Origin: CAMENZ01 sp041854955
GTDB taxonomy: Bacteria; Bacillota; Clostridia; Peptostreptococcales; Anaerovoracaceae
Direction of reading: 5' to 3'
DNA length: 13,761 nucleotides
NCBI GenBank assembly: GCA_041854955.1
Contig: JBHADF010000053.1
Coordinates: 1 to 13,761 of the forward strand
Part shown: piece by piece, positions 5,418 to 12,492 of the stretch
How positions within the stretch are numbered: position 1 is the stretch's first letter
Layout of the letters: every line of letters begins with the position of its first letter
The notes under the pieces: generated by a model
Seen by the model: only the letters and a program-made list of their open reading frames with translations
Told to the model about the DNA's origin: nothing
Database searches by the model: none
Made by a program: the position numbers and the translations under genes

Positions 5418-6017
5418 CTACAAGTCGCCTCTGCCCTCCAGAGATTTCAGCAAAGTAACCTCATCGGCATACTCCAAATCCCCGCCTACGGGCAGGCCGT
5501 GGGCCAGCTTGGTGACCTTTATTCCCGCCGGCTTGATGAGGCGGCCTATGTACATGGCCGTAGCCTCCCCTTCAATGTTAGGGTTGGTGGCGATGATGAC
5601 TTCCTTCACATCATTTTCCTGAAGCCTCTTTATGAGGGATTTCAGGTTGATGTCCTCCGGCCCGATGCCGTCCATGGGGGAAAGCACGCCGTGGAGCACA
5701 TGGTAAAGTCCGTCAAAGGCCTTGGTTCTCTCCATGGCCATAACGTCCTTTGGCGCCTCCACCACGCAGATAACTTCTTGATTTCTCGCCGGGTTGCTGC
5801 AGATGGAGCAGGGGTCCTCCTCGGTTAAATCTCCGCAGACGGAGCAATATTTCAGCTGTCGCTTTGCGGAAACTATGGCTTCTGCCAGCCTCTCCGTCTC
5901 CTCCGCCTCCATGTCGATAATATGAAAGGCCAGCCGCTGAGCCGACTTACTGCCGATGCCCGGCAGCTTGGAAATTTCGTTTATTAACTTGGCTAAGGGT
6001 CTGGGGTACTGCTTCAT
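5418..6017 (-). CDS. recR: Recombination mediator protein RecR
   Basis: This 199-residue cytosolic DNA-repair protein works with RecF/RecO to load RecA on gapped DNA and forms a ring that encircles DNA. The length is normal. A helix-hairpin-helix lies at about 15-31 (LPGIGSKSAQRLAF). The zinc site is Cys58-x2-Cys61 and Cys70-x2-Cys73. A Toprim domain follows (VVEAPKDV, about 85-92), with the conserved LHGVLSPMDGIGP segment after it. The start is the ATG at 6015-6017, 1 nt past the ybaB stop. No close ribosome site is seen; GGAGG lies about 25 nt upstream within ybaB, so translational coupling to ybaB is likely. It is the last gene before the terminator at 5352-5379. Confidence 0.97.
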   Translation of the reverse strand: MKQYPRPLAKLINEISKLPGIGSKSAQRLAFHIIDMEAEETERLAEAIVSAKRQLKYCSVCGDLTEEDPCSICSNPARNQEVICVVEAPKDVMAMERTKAFDGLYHVLHGVLSPMDGIGPEDINLKSLIKRLQENDVKEVIIATNPNIEGEATAMYIGRLIKPAGIKVTKLAHGLPVGGDLEYADEVTLLKSLEGRGDL

Positions 6018-6018
6018 A

Positions 6019-6387
6019 TTACAATCCCGGTATTCCCAGTCCTCCGGTAATCTTGCTCATCTCATTGCCGGAAATCTCTTCTATCTGTCTCAAACCTTCG
6101 TTTATGGCTACCATTATCAAATCCTGAAGCATTTCAATGTCATCCGGATCTACTACCTCCGGCTTCAGCTGAAGGCTTACCAGCTCCTTCTTTCCGTTGA
6201 CAGTAACCGTAACGGCACCGCCGCCGGCAGTGGTGGTAACTTCCTTTTCCTCAATTTCAGCCTGGACTAATTCCATCTGTCTCTGCACGGCCTGCATCTG
6301 CTGAAGCTGCTTCTGCATATTTCCGCCGCCCATGCCTCCCATGGCCTGGGGCTTCTTGGTCTTGCCTGCTCTCATTCCTTTTCCCAT
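6019..6387 (-). CDS. ybaB: YbaB/EbfC family nucleoid-associated protein
   Basis: This 122-residue DNA-binding protein is homologous to E. coli YbaB and B. subtilis YaaK and forms homodimers that coat nucleoid DNA. A Gly/Met-rich and basic N-terminus (1-22) precedes a Gln-rich helix (about 24-45), then the conserved VTTTAGGGAVTVTVNGKKEL sheet region (about 50-69) and the C-terminal DLIMVAINE helix. The N-terminus is about 15 residues longer than in the shortest homologues. GGAGG lies 8-9 nt before the ATG at 6385-6387. It lies 19 nt after dnaX and 1 nt before recR, the usual dnaX-ybaB-recR order. Confidence 0.95.
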   Translation of the reverse strand: MGKGMRAGKTKKPQAMGGMGGGNMQKQLQQMQAVQRQMELVQAEIEEKEVTTTAGGGAVTVTVNGKKELVSLQLKPEVVDPDDIEMLQDLIMVAINEGLRQIEEISGNEMSKITGGLGIPGL

Positions 6388-6406
6388 ATTATAATTCCTC
6401 CGTTAA

Positions 6407-8119
6407 TCACTGTATTTCTACTTCAATATTTAAAATCTCCGAAACCGACTTGGCCAGCTCTGCCGAATCCGGCTTTTGGCTGCCTCCGGCACCTTTCACC
6501 ACGCAACACATCTTAAGGGGTCGTCCCGTTCTTCTGGCCATCAGGGTTTCAACTATTTCCCTCTTCTGCTCCGCAAAGCGCCGGGTGAAATCGCTGTTGG
6601 CAGTCAGGGTGAAGGTGGCCTCTTCAATTTTAGAAAGGCAAACCCCGTTTCTCATCAGGTTGAAGCTGCCCGCCTCGTTTTCTCCGGCCTCCAAGACTTC
6701 TTGCCAGATTCTTTCCAGCTCCTCATCTCCGTCGCAACAGGCCGGCTCTATAGTGGGTTCTCCCAAGCCTAAGCTTTCGGGCTTCATGTTTGCAGCCTGT
6801 GGCTCCAAAGAATCCACCGGTTCGGCAAAATCCGCCCCCTCGGCAAAATCCGCTCCCCCGGCAAAATCTGCCGCCCCGGCTTCATCGTCTATTTGCGATG
6901 AATCTTGGTTCCGGGTTGGGCTTGGCGTGACCGTTCCTCCGGCGGCGGCACCGCTTCCCGCCCCGGTCTCCACCCTTGCAGGCTTTCCTTGGGAAAGGGG
7001 CTTCCGCTCCTGCCTCAGTTCTCTCCCGGGCTCCTCCAATAAATCCGTGGCGATGGCCACAATGGCCAGCTCCATGAGAATTCTGGGCTGAGTGGACCAG
7101 CGAGCTTCGTTTATGGTGTTCGACAACCGTATTATATTATCGTTTATTTCCTCCAGAGAAATGTAGCCGCTCTGCTCCGCCAGCTTGGCTATGTTTTCCG
7201 CAGACATGTTTATCACATCCTCCGGATTCTTGATAAATTTCGTTATGAGCAGGTTCCTGTAGTGGGCCATCCAGTCCTTCATCAGCTGCTTCACGTCTTT
7301 GCCGTCTGCCAAGGCCTCATCCAGCAAAATCAATGCCTCCGACACCTTCTTCAAATAGACGGCCTCCGTCAGCCTGAGGAAAAACTCCTCTCCCACGGCA
7401 CCGATGTATTCCAGCACCGCCTCTCTGTCCAGCTGCTTCTCTCCCGAAGCCAGCACCTGATCCAGCAAGGACATGCCGTCACGGACTGAGCCGTCGGCAC
7501 CGTTGGCCAGCAGCTTCAAAGCGCTTTCGCTTACAGCCACGCCCTTATCCCGGCAGATTTTCCGCATGGCCTCTCCCAGTATGGATGCGGGCACTCGCTT
7601 GAAATCCAGCCGCATACATCTGGAAAGTATGGTAGGCGGCAGCTTCTGAGGCTCCGTGGTGGCCAGGATGAAGATAACATTTTCCGGCGGTTCCTCCAAG
7701 GTTTTAAGCAAAGCGTTGAAGGCCCCTGAGGAAAGCATGTGAACCTCGTCTATGATATATACCTTTTTCCTGCCTACGGCCGGCGGATATTTTACGCTTT
7801 CCCTAAGTTCTCGGATATTTTCCACACCGTTGTTGGAGGCGGCGTCAATCTCGATGACATCCATAAAGGTACCTTCCTTTATGGCGAGGCAGTTGGAACA
7901 CTCTCCGCAAGGGTGTTCCCCGGAACCTGTGCAGTTCAGGCCCTTGGCGAGAATTCTGGCTGTGGTGGTTTTTCCCGTACCACGAGTACCGCAAAACAGA
8001 TATGCGTGGTTCACGCTATCGTTGGCTAGCTGGTGTTTCAGGATTTTTACGATGTGCTCCTGACCGAGAATTTCAGAAAAAACCTCCGGTCGCTGAGCTC
8101 TGTATAGGGCGGTGTACAT
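6407..8119 (-). CDS. dnaX: DNA polymerase III subunit gamma/tau
   Basis: This 570-residue clamp-loader ATPase of the replicative polymerase opens and loads the beta clamp. The AAA+ domain is complete: Walker A GTRGTGKTT (44-52), zinc site Cys63, Cys71, Cys74 and Cys77, Walker B IIDEVH (122-127), sensor 1 ATTEP (153-157) and the SRC arginine-finger motif (166-168). Domain III follows to about residue 370. A Gly/Pro/Ala-rich, probably disordered linker (about 375-445) with a hexapeptide repeat leads to a tau-type C-terminal domain. I chose the ATG at 8117-8119 because GAGGAG lies 7-8 nt upstream and the protein then begins MYTALYRAQRPEVF, as in homologues. The longer open frame to 8200 runs into the SRP RNA. 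No convincing programmed frameshift site was seen after domain III. It is followed by ybaB and recR. Confidence 0.96.
   Translation of the reverse strand: MYTALYRAQRPEVFSEILGQEHIVKILKHQLANDSVNHAYLFCGTRGTGKTTTARILAKGLNCTGSGEHPCGECSNCLAIKEGTFMDVIEIDAASNNGVENIRELRESVKYPPAVGRKKVYIIDEVHMLSSGAFNALLKTLEEPPENVIFILATTEPQKLPPTILSRCMRLDFKRVPASILGEAMRKICRDKGVAVSESALKLLANGADGSVRDGMSLLDQVLASGEKQLDREAVLEYIGAVGEEFFLRLTEAVYLKKVSEALILLDEALADGKDVKQLMKDWMAHYRNLLITKFIKNPEDVINMSAENIAKLAEQSGYISLEEINDNIIRLSNTINEARWSTQPRILMELAIVAIATDLLEEPGRELRQERKPLSQGKPARVETGAGSGAAAGGTVTPSPTRNQDSSQIDDEAGAADFAGGADFAEGADFAEPVDSLEPQAANMKPESLGLGEPTIEPACCDGDEELERIWQEVLEAGENEAGSFNLMRNGVCLSKIEEATFTLTANSDFTRRFAEQKREIVETLMARRTGRPLKMCCVVKGAGGSQKPDSAELAKSVSEILNIEVEIQ
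6821..6877 (-). repeat. 18-bp in-frame repeat in the dnaX linker
   Basis: GGCAAAATCYGC recurs at 6824, 6842 and 6860 with an 18-bp period. It encodes three tandem hexapeptides, ADFAGG, ADFAEG and ADFAEP (about residues 415-433), within the flexible linker. The copy number probably varies between strains. Confidence 0.85.
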
Positions 8120-8152
8120 GGGAATCTCCTCGCTGCAAGATATTAAAATTGC

Positions 8153-8298
8153 CCTTAAAGAGCCACGCTTGGTTTTGGAGAAGGCTAATCTGCGGCACAT
8201 AAGAACTTCCGCTTATTGCTGCTTCCTTCCGGACCTGACAAGGTTCACGGCATCCCATTGCGCAGGACCCAAACCATACCAGGCGAAGCTCTTTAAGG
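8153..8298 (-). ncRNA. ffs: Signal recognition particle RNA (small bacterial/4.5S-like type)
   Basis: On the minus strand the conserved SRP helix 8 is unmistakable: TTGTCAGGTCCGGAAGGAAG with the following CAGCAATAAG (about 8210-8243), including the GGAA loop that binds Ffh. The ends pair: CCTTAAAGAGC (8298-8288) with GCTCTTTAAGG (8163-8153) is an 11-bp closing stem. Inside it GGTTTGG can pair with CCAAAACC and CTGCG with CGCAG, so the whole RNA can form one rod of about 146 nt. That is longer than E. coli 4.5S (114 nt) and much shorter than the B. subtilis RNA with an Alu domain (about 270 nt). The ends are deduced from pairing. The RNA lies 34 nt before the dnaX start, and only a weak TTTT follows the closing stem, so read-through into dnaX is plausible. 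Confidence 0.93.
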
Positions 8299-8317
8299 AC
8301 AATTATTTGTATTGTTT

Positions 8318-8346
8318 ACTATACCATTTTTTAGGGCCACGGTCAA
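8318..8346 (-). promoter_or_regulatory. Promoter of the SRP RNA (and probably dnaX-ybaB-recR)
   Basis: On the minus strand TTGACC (8341-8346) and TATAGT (8318-8323) are exactly 17 nt apart. Transcription would begin near 8311, about 13 nt before the closing stem of the SRP RNA. I see no other promoter before dnaX. Confidence 0.8.
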
Positions 8347-8363
8347 GGGTTGTATTGGGGGCC

Positions 8364-8584
8364 TTTAGAGCAAATTTGCCATAGGTTTCAGGTTCCGGGA
8401 TTTGAGATGTGGGATTTGGGCCGGAGGCTGGAGTTAAGCCACTTTGAGCAAAACATGAATTTTGGCTTAAATTTTCGCCCTTTTTTAGAGCAAAATCGGC
8501 CTTCCGTGGCCAATTTCCCCTGATTCTCCCTGTTTTCAGCAGAATTTTTAAGCCTATTTTACTTTTTTTGCAAAATCGGCTTAA
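8364..8584. repeat. Intergenic hairpin array 3 (TTAAGCC type)
   Basis: Two 37-nt hairpins share the same arms: TTAAGCCA (8434-8441) with TGGCTTAA (8463-8470), and TTAAGCC (8548-8554) with GGCTTAA (8578-8584). A third, different palindrome lies between them (AATCGGCC-ttccgt-GGCCAATT, about 8495-8516). Related direct words also recur: TTTAGAGCAAA at 8364 and 8484, TTTGAGCAAAA at 8443, and GCAAAATCGGC at 8490 and 8570. The context GCAAAATC(arm)AAnTnACC also occurs at the right end of array 2 (4356-4375). The array lies between the SRP promoter and the liv terminator and does not appear coding. Confidence 0.65.
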
Positions 8585-8666
8585 CTACCACTTTTTTCCG
8601 CCTCATCGAAGCCCCCAGCCGGTCAGCCCCGCTCCGCAAAGACCTCACCCCGGGCATCCCCACCTC

Positions 8667-8739
8667 GCAAAGCCCTCAGCTGAAAAAGCTGTACTCCGGC
8701 AAAGCCCTCAGCTGAAAAAGCTGCACTCCGGCAAAGCCC
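8667..8739. repeat. 32-bp tandem repeat downstream of livF
   Basis: GCAAAGCCCTCAGCTGAAAA begins copies at 8667 and 8699, and a partial third copy begins at 8731; the period is 32 bp and the first two copies are nearly identical. Each copy contains a small hairpin, CAGCT-gaaaa-AGCTG. Related fragments (CATCCCCRCCTCGCAAA) flank the block at about 8655-8670 and 8752-8767. It lies past the livF terminator and has no ORF support. Confidence 0.8.
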
Positions 8740-8763
8740 CTCCAGCCGGCCATCCCCGCCTCG

Positions 8764-8790
8764 CAAAAACACCCGAGTATCCTCGGGTGT
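8764..8790 (-). terminator. Terminator of the liv operon
   Basis: ACACCCGAG (8769-8777) and CTCGGGTGT (8782-8790) form a 9-bp stem with a 4-nt loop, running on the minus strand into TTTTTGCG. It lies 12 nt past the livF stop and closely resembles the brnQ terminator at 1587-1616. Confidence 0.87.
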
Positions 8791-8802
8791 GTCTTTCCAA
8801 AA

Positions 8803-9513
8803 TCAGCCTCCAAGATAGGCCTTCTTCACCTGTTCCGAAGCGGCCAGCTCTGCGCCGGTTCCCGACAGGATGATGCGGCCCGTTTCCAAAACATAGGCTC
8901 TGTGGGCTACGGACAAAGCCATCTGGGCGTTCTGCTCTACCAGCAGAATAGTGGTGCCCGCCTTGTTCAGCTTTACTATTATATCGAAAATCTGCTCTAC
9001 AAGAAGTGGTGCCAATCCCATGGAGGGCTCGTCCAGCATGAGAAGCTTAGGCTCACTCATGAGGGCTCTACCCATGGCCAGCATCTGCTGCTCGCCACCG
9101 GACAGGGTTCCTGCCACCTGCTTTCTTCGTTCCTTTAAGCGGGGAAACTGTTCGTAGACCTTTTCCATATCGAGGGATATGTTGGCCTTGCCTCTGGTGA
9201 AGGCTCCCATCTCCAGATTTTCCTCAACGGACATCTGGAGGAAGACCCGTCTGCCTTCAGGCACCTGTGCCAAGCCTCGTTCCACCACCTTGTGGGCGGG
9301 TAGATGGGATATGTCTTGACCCATAAAGCTGACGGAGCCTGTTTTGCTGCGAAGAAGTCCGGAAACGGTTTGCAGGGTAGTGCTTTTCCCTGCGCCGTTG
9401 GCGCCTATGAGGGTTACGATTTCTCCTTGGTTTACATCAAAGGATATACCCTTTAACGCGTGAATGGCACCGTAATACACATTCATGTTTTCCACGGATA
9501 AAAGCTTTTCCAT
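8803..9513 (-). CDS. livF: Branched-chain amino acid ABC transporter ATP-binding protein LivF
   Basis: This 236-residue cytosolic ATPase is one of the two nucleotide-binding subunits that power the Liv importer. It has Walker A GANGAGKST (37-45), the signature LSGGEQQML (137-145), Walker B LLMLDEP with Asp161-Glu162, and an H-loop-like LLVEQN segment further on, the LivF variant of the switch histidine region. The length is typical for LivF. Its ATG overlaps the livG stop by one base (TGATG), so translation is coupled. It is the last gene of the operon, followed by the terminator at 8764-8790. The assignment to LivF rather than LivG rests on the order, the shorter length and the PEGRRVF segment (85-91). 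Confidence 0.96.
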   Translation of the reverse strand: MEKLLSVENMNVYYGAIHALKGISFDVNQGEIVTLIGANGAGKSTTLQTVSGLLRSKTGSVSFMGQDISHLPAHKVVERGLAQVPEGRRVFLQMSVEENLEMGAFTRGKANISLDMEKVYEQFPRLKERRKQVAGTLSGGEQQMLAMGRALMSEPKLLMLDEPSMGLAPLLVEQIFDIIVKLNKAGTTILLVEQNAQMALSVAHRAYVLETGRIILSGTGAELAASEQVKKAYLGG

Positions 9514-10412
9514 CAGCTGTCTCCTTTCTTCTTGCCTAAGTAGGCCTCGATTACCACCGGATTGGACTGGATTTCCTCCGGTGTTCCCTTGGCTATGATT
9601 CTGCCGTAGTTGAGCACGCCTATGCCTTCACAGATGCTCATGACCAGACTCATGTCGTGCTCGATGAGCAAAATAGCTATCTGCAGGGTGTCTCTTATCT
9701 TCTTTATGTTTTCCATCAGCTCCGCCGTTTCGGAAGGGTTCATGCCTGCCGCCGGCTCGTCTAACAGAAGTATCTTCGGGTTTGTCGCCAGGGCTCTCAC
9801 AATTTCAAGCCTACGCTGAGCACCGTAGGGAAGAGAGTCTGCTCTGTAGTTTGCCATGTGCTCCATGTCAAAGATGGACAACAGCTCCAAGGCCTTTTCG
9901 TGGGCCTTCTTTTCCTCTCTCCTGTACTTAGGTCCATGGAAAATTCCGGAGAGGAGGCCGTACTTCATATCCGTTTCCATGGCCGCCTTTACATTTTCCT
10001 CCACAGTAAGCTTGTTGAAAAGTCTGATGTTTTGGAAGGTTCTGGCGATGCCGGCCTTATTTATCTGAGTAGTGGTCATGCCTGCCGTGTCCTTGCCGTC
10101 AAAGAGGAAGGTTCCTCTGGTAGGCTGGTAAACCTTGGTGAGCAGGTTGAAGGTTGTGGTCTTTCCCGCACCGTTGGGTCCGATGAGAGCTGCGATTTCC
10201 GTTCTTCCTATGGAAATGCTGAAATTATCTACCGCAGTAAGGCCTCCGAAGTCGATTCCCAAGCCTTGAATGTCAAGGATAGGAGTCTTGTCCTTGTCCC
10301 TTTCCGGCAGGAAGCCCCCCTCGTAATACTTGTCATCGGGGCTGTAGATTTCCTTGCTGTCCCATATTTTATGCTGTTCTATGTCGTCGACTCTGTTCTG
10401 TCTGACTTCCAT
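9513..10412 (-). CDS. livG: Branched-chain amino acid ABC transporter ATP-binding protein LivG (N-terminally extended)
   Basis: This is the second nucleotide-binding subunit of the Liv importer, 299 residues. Walker A is GPNGAGKTT (78-86), the signature is the LivG-type PYGAQRRLEIVRAL, Walker B is ILLLDEPAAGMNP, and the H-loop is IEHDM. LivG is usually about 255 residues. Here about 42 charged residues precede the first core strand (TPILDIQGLGIDFGG, 43-57). The extension is probably real because the ATG at 10410-10412 has a strong AGGAGGGG site, while no equally good start is seen near residue 40. The stop overlaps the livF start by one base, and the start lies 1 nt past the livM stop. The extension's role is unknown. 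Confidence 0.95.
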   Translation of the reverse strand: MEVRQNRVDDIEQHKIWDSKEIYSPDDKYYEGGFLPERDKDKTPILDIQGLGIDFGGLTAVDNFSISIGRTEIAALIGPNGAGKTTTFNLLTKVYQPTRGTFLFDGKDTAGMTTTQINKAGIARTFQNIRLFNKLTVEENVKAAMETDMKYGLLSGIFHGPKYRREEKKAHEKALELLSIFDMEHMANYRADSLPYGAQRRLEIVRALATNPKILLLDEPAAGMNPSETAELMENIKKIRDTLQIAILLIEHDMSLVMSICEGIGVLNYGRIIAKGTPEEIQSNPVVIEAYLGKKKGDS

Positions 10413-10413
10413 C

Positions 10414-11475
10414 TTACGCCCCTCCTTTCGCAGGTTTTCTCTTTGGCATCAGCTTGCCCGCATATTTTGCTATGTATCCCTTAACTACCGGGTTGTAAGT
10501 GCCTATCATTACAAGGATGAGCACCACCGCATATACCATCATACGATAGTCGGAAAATTCTCTGAGAGCTTCCGGCAAAACGGTGAGCACTGTGGCCGCC
10601 ACCATGCCGCCCCAGATGTTTCCGATGCCGCCTAACACCACGAATACCAAGATGAGCACGGAAGTGTTAAAGCCGAATTTGGCCGGAGCCAGAGTGGAAT
10701 AGTTGAGGCCGAACATGACGCCGCCCATGCCTGCCAGAGCAGCACTTATGACAAAGGCGGTCAGCTTGTATCTCATTACATTGAGGCCTACAGACTCGGC
10801 AGCTATGCGGTTATCTCTTATGGCCATAATGCTTCTGCCCTGCTTGCTGTTTATGATGTTTTGCACTATGAACAGGGTTACGAGCACCAGTATAAAGGCA
10901 GCTGTAAAGGTGGCCAATTTCATGGTGGCCGTGGCTCCCATAGGTCCGTTGAGGATCATCTTTCCTCCCTCTGCCAGGTTGATTTTTTCAGCCTTTACGG
11001 CGATATGGAGCCCCGAGGAGTCCATGCCCACATAGAGAATGTTCATTATATTTCTTATGATTTCGCCGAAGGCTAAGGTTACGATGGCCAGATAGTCGCC
11101 CCTCAGTCTGAGCACGGGGATACCTATTAAAAATCCCGCCAAGCCTGCGCAAAATCCACCTACCAGAAGTGCTATTATAAGCCTCAGCTCTCCCGAAGCC
11201 ATTATAGGCTGTAAATAGGTGGCAGCCACCACTCCCGAAAAGGCTCCTACGCTCATAAAGCCGGCATGGCCTAAGCTGAGTTCTCCGGAAATCCCTACTA
11301 CCAAGTTGAGGGAAACAGCCATTATCATATACACGGCGATGGGCACAAGCTGGCCCTGTAAGGCGCTGGAAATGGCTCCTGTTTTAGAGAGCAGGGTCAT
11401 AACCGCAAAGCCTGCAATAACCATTCCGTAGGATATGATTTCGTTCTTTTTGTATTTTGATATTTGCATTTTCAT
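10414..11475 (-). CDS. livM: Branched-chain amino acid ABC transporter permease LivM
   Basis: This 353-residue inner membrane subunit forms the translocation path with LivH. It has about nine or ten hydrophobic segments. LivM hallmarks are SLNLVVGISGELSLGHAGF (about 55-73), LRLRGDYLAIVTLAFGEI in the middle, and the cytoplasmic coupling loop GRSIMAIRDNRIAAESVGLN, which contacts the ATPases. The C-terminus is basic (KRKPAKGG). The start is the ATG at 11473-11475 behind a GGTGAGG site; an in-frame ATG two codons later would change little. It lies 8 nt after livH and 1 nt before livG, so it is clearly co-transcribed. Confidence 0.95.
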   Translation of the reverse strand: MKMQISKYKKNEIISYGMVIAGFAVMTLLSKTGAISSALQGQLVPIAVYMIMAVSLNLVVGISGELSLGHAGFMSVGAFSGVVAATYLQPIMASGELRLIIALLVGGFCAGLAGFLIGIPVLRLRGDYLAIVTLAFGEIIRNIMNILYVGMDSSGLHIAVKAEKINLAEGGKMILNGPMGATATMKLATFTAAFILVLVTLFIVQNIINSKQGRSIMAIRDNRIAAESVGLNVMRYKLTAFVISAALAGMGGVMFGLNYSTLAPAKFGFNTSVLILVFVVLGGIGNIWGGMVAATVLTVLPEALREFSDYRMMVYAVVLILVMIGTYNPVVKGYIAKYAGKLMPKRKPAKGGA

Positions 11476-11483
11476 ATCCTCAC

Positions 11484-12365
11484 CTATACCTTTTCATTGA
11501 CCTTTTTGCCCAGAAGCCCGGTTGGCTTCACCAGGAGCACCACTATGAGCACGCCGAAGACTATGGCGTCGGAAATTTCCGTAGAAATATATGCTCGGGT
11601 GAAAACTTCTATGAGACCCAGGAGCAGACCTCCCAGCATGGCTCCCGGAATGGAGCCGATGCCTCCGAATACGGCGGCCGTAAAAGCCTTTATACCGGGC
11701 ATGGCACCGGTGGTGGGCATCAAGGTGGGATAAGCCGAGCAGAGGAGCACCCCTGCCACCGCCGCCAAAGCGGAGCCTATGGCAAAGGTCATGGAAATAG
11801 TGGAATTCACATTTATACCCATGAGCTGGGCGGCACCGTTATCCTCGGAAACGGCACGCATAGCCTTTCCCATCTTAGTCTTCCCCGTAAAGAGGGTCAT
11901 TCCTATCATTATAACGACGCAGGCCAAAATGGTGAAGATGGTCTCCGGTGTGATTACCAGCTGTCCGCCGAAAAGCTTCAGGCTTTCCATTTTAAACACG
12001 GAGGTGAACACCTTAGGTGCACTGCCCCATATAAGCAAAGCCGCATTTTGCAGAAAATATGATACGCCTATGGCGGTTATGAGCACCGCCAGGGAGCCTG
12101 CGCTGCGGAGGGGCTTGTAGGCAAGCCTTTCTATTATGATACCCAGTGCCGTGCAGACTACCATGGAAAGCACCACCGAAAGAGCCGGCGGCAGATTCAT
12201 GTAGCCTACGCCGATAAAGGACATATATGCGCCTATCATGATTACATCGCCATGGGCAAAGTTGAGCATTTTGGAAATGCCGTAAACCATGGTGTAGCCC
12301 AATGCGATGATAGCATATACACTGCCCAGGCTGAGTCCGTTTGTAATAGATGTTAATAAAACCAT
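11484..12365 (-). CDS. livH: Branched-chain amino acid ABC transporter permease LivH
   Basis: This 293-residue membrane permease pairs with LivM. It shows the LivH pattern GLSLGSVYAIIALGYTMVYG (about 10-29), then NFAHGDVIMIGAY, and the coupling loop GKAMRAVSEDNGAAQLMGIN; about eight hydrophobic segments are visible. The frame is open to an ATG at 12413. I chose the ATG at 12363-12365 because AGGTGAAA lies just upstream, the protein then starts directly at helix 1 as in homologues, and the upstream ATG is buried in the 14-bp stem at 12389-12426. Two hairpins separate it from livK. Confidence 0.93.
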   Translation of the reverse strand: MVLLTSITNGLSLGSVYAIIALGYTMVYGISKMLNFAHGDVIMIGAYMSFIGVGYMNLPPALSVVLSMVVCTALGIIIERLAYKPLRSAGSLAVLITAIGVSYFLQNAALLIWGSAPKVFTSVFKMESLKLFGGQLVITPETIFTILACVVIMIGMTLFTGKTKMGKAMRAVSEDNGAAQLMGINVNSTISMTFAIGSALAAVAGVLLCSAYPTLMPTTGAMPGIKAFTAAVFGGIGSIPGAMLGGLLLGLIEVFTRAYISTEISDAIVFGVLIVVLLVKPTGLLGKKVNEKV

Positions 12366-12388
12366 AAGTTTCACCTCAAAATTGTTTA

Positions 12389-12426
12389 AGAATACCGATA
12401 TAGCTGTTTCCATATATCGGTATTCT
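12389..12426 (-). other. 14-bp intercistronic stem-loop ahead of livH
   Basis: The 14 bases at 12389-12402 (containing GAATACCGATAT) are perfectly complementary to 12413-12426, with a 10-nt loop. No U-tract follows on the minus strand, so it is not a standard terminator. It lies just upstream of the livH ribosome site. It may stabilise the livK message 3' end or partly limit expression of livHMGF relative to the abundant binding protein. Confidence 0.7.
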
Positions 12427-12450
12427 CTGATTTATCGTTTAGTTGTTTTT

Positions 12451-12483
12451 GGCGGATTTTGCGCAAAAGCTATGCGCTCCGCC
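12451..12483 (-). other. GC-rich intercistronic stem-loop behind livK
   Basis: GGCGGA (12451-12456) pairs with TCCGCC (12478-12483), with an inner GCGC/GCGC pair (12461-12464 and 12474-12477). It lies 9 nt past the livK stop. On the minus strand it is followed by AAAAACAAC, not by T, so it fits an RNA 3'-end stabiliser or processing site better than a terminator. Confidence 0.6.
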
Positions 12484-12492
12484 GAATTTCTA

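Noticed and set aside
7762..7780. A-rich slippery site (AAAAAG) in dnaX as a programmed frameshift
   Set aside because: It lies within the ATPase domain near residues 117-120, far from the domain III boundary where a gamma-producing shift would be expected, and the run is only five A.
8120..8200. Longer dnaX start
   Set aside because: The extra codons overlap the 3' part of the SRP RNA, and a proper ribosome site precedes the ATG at 8119.
12366..12413. Longer livH start at 12413
   Set aside because: That ATG lies in the loop-proximal arm of a 14-bp stem and lacks a ribosome site; the ATG at 12365 has AGGTGAAA upstream.
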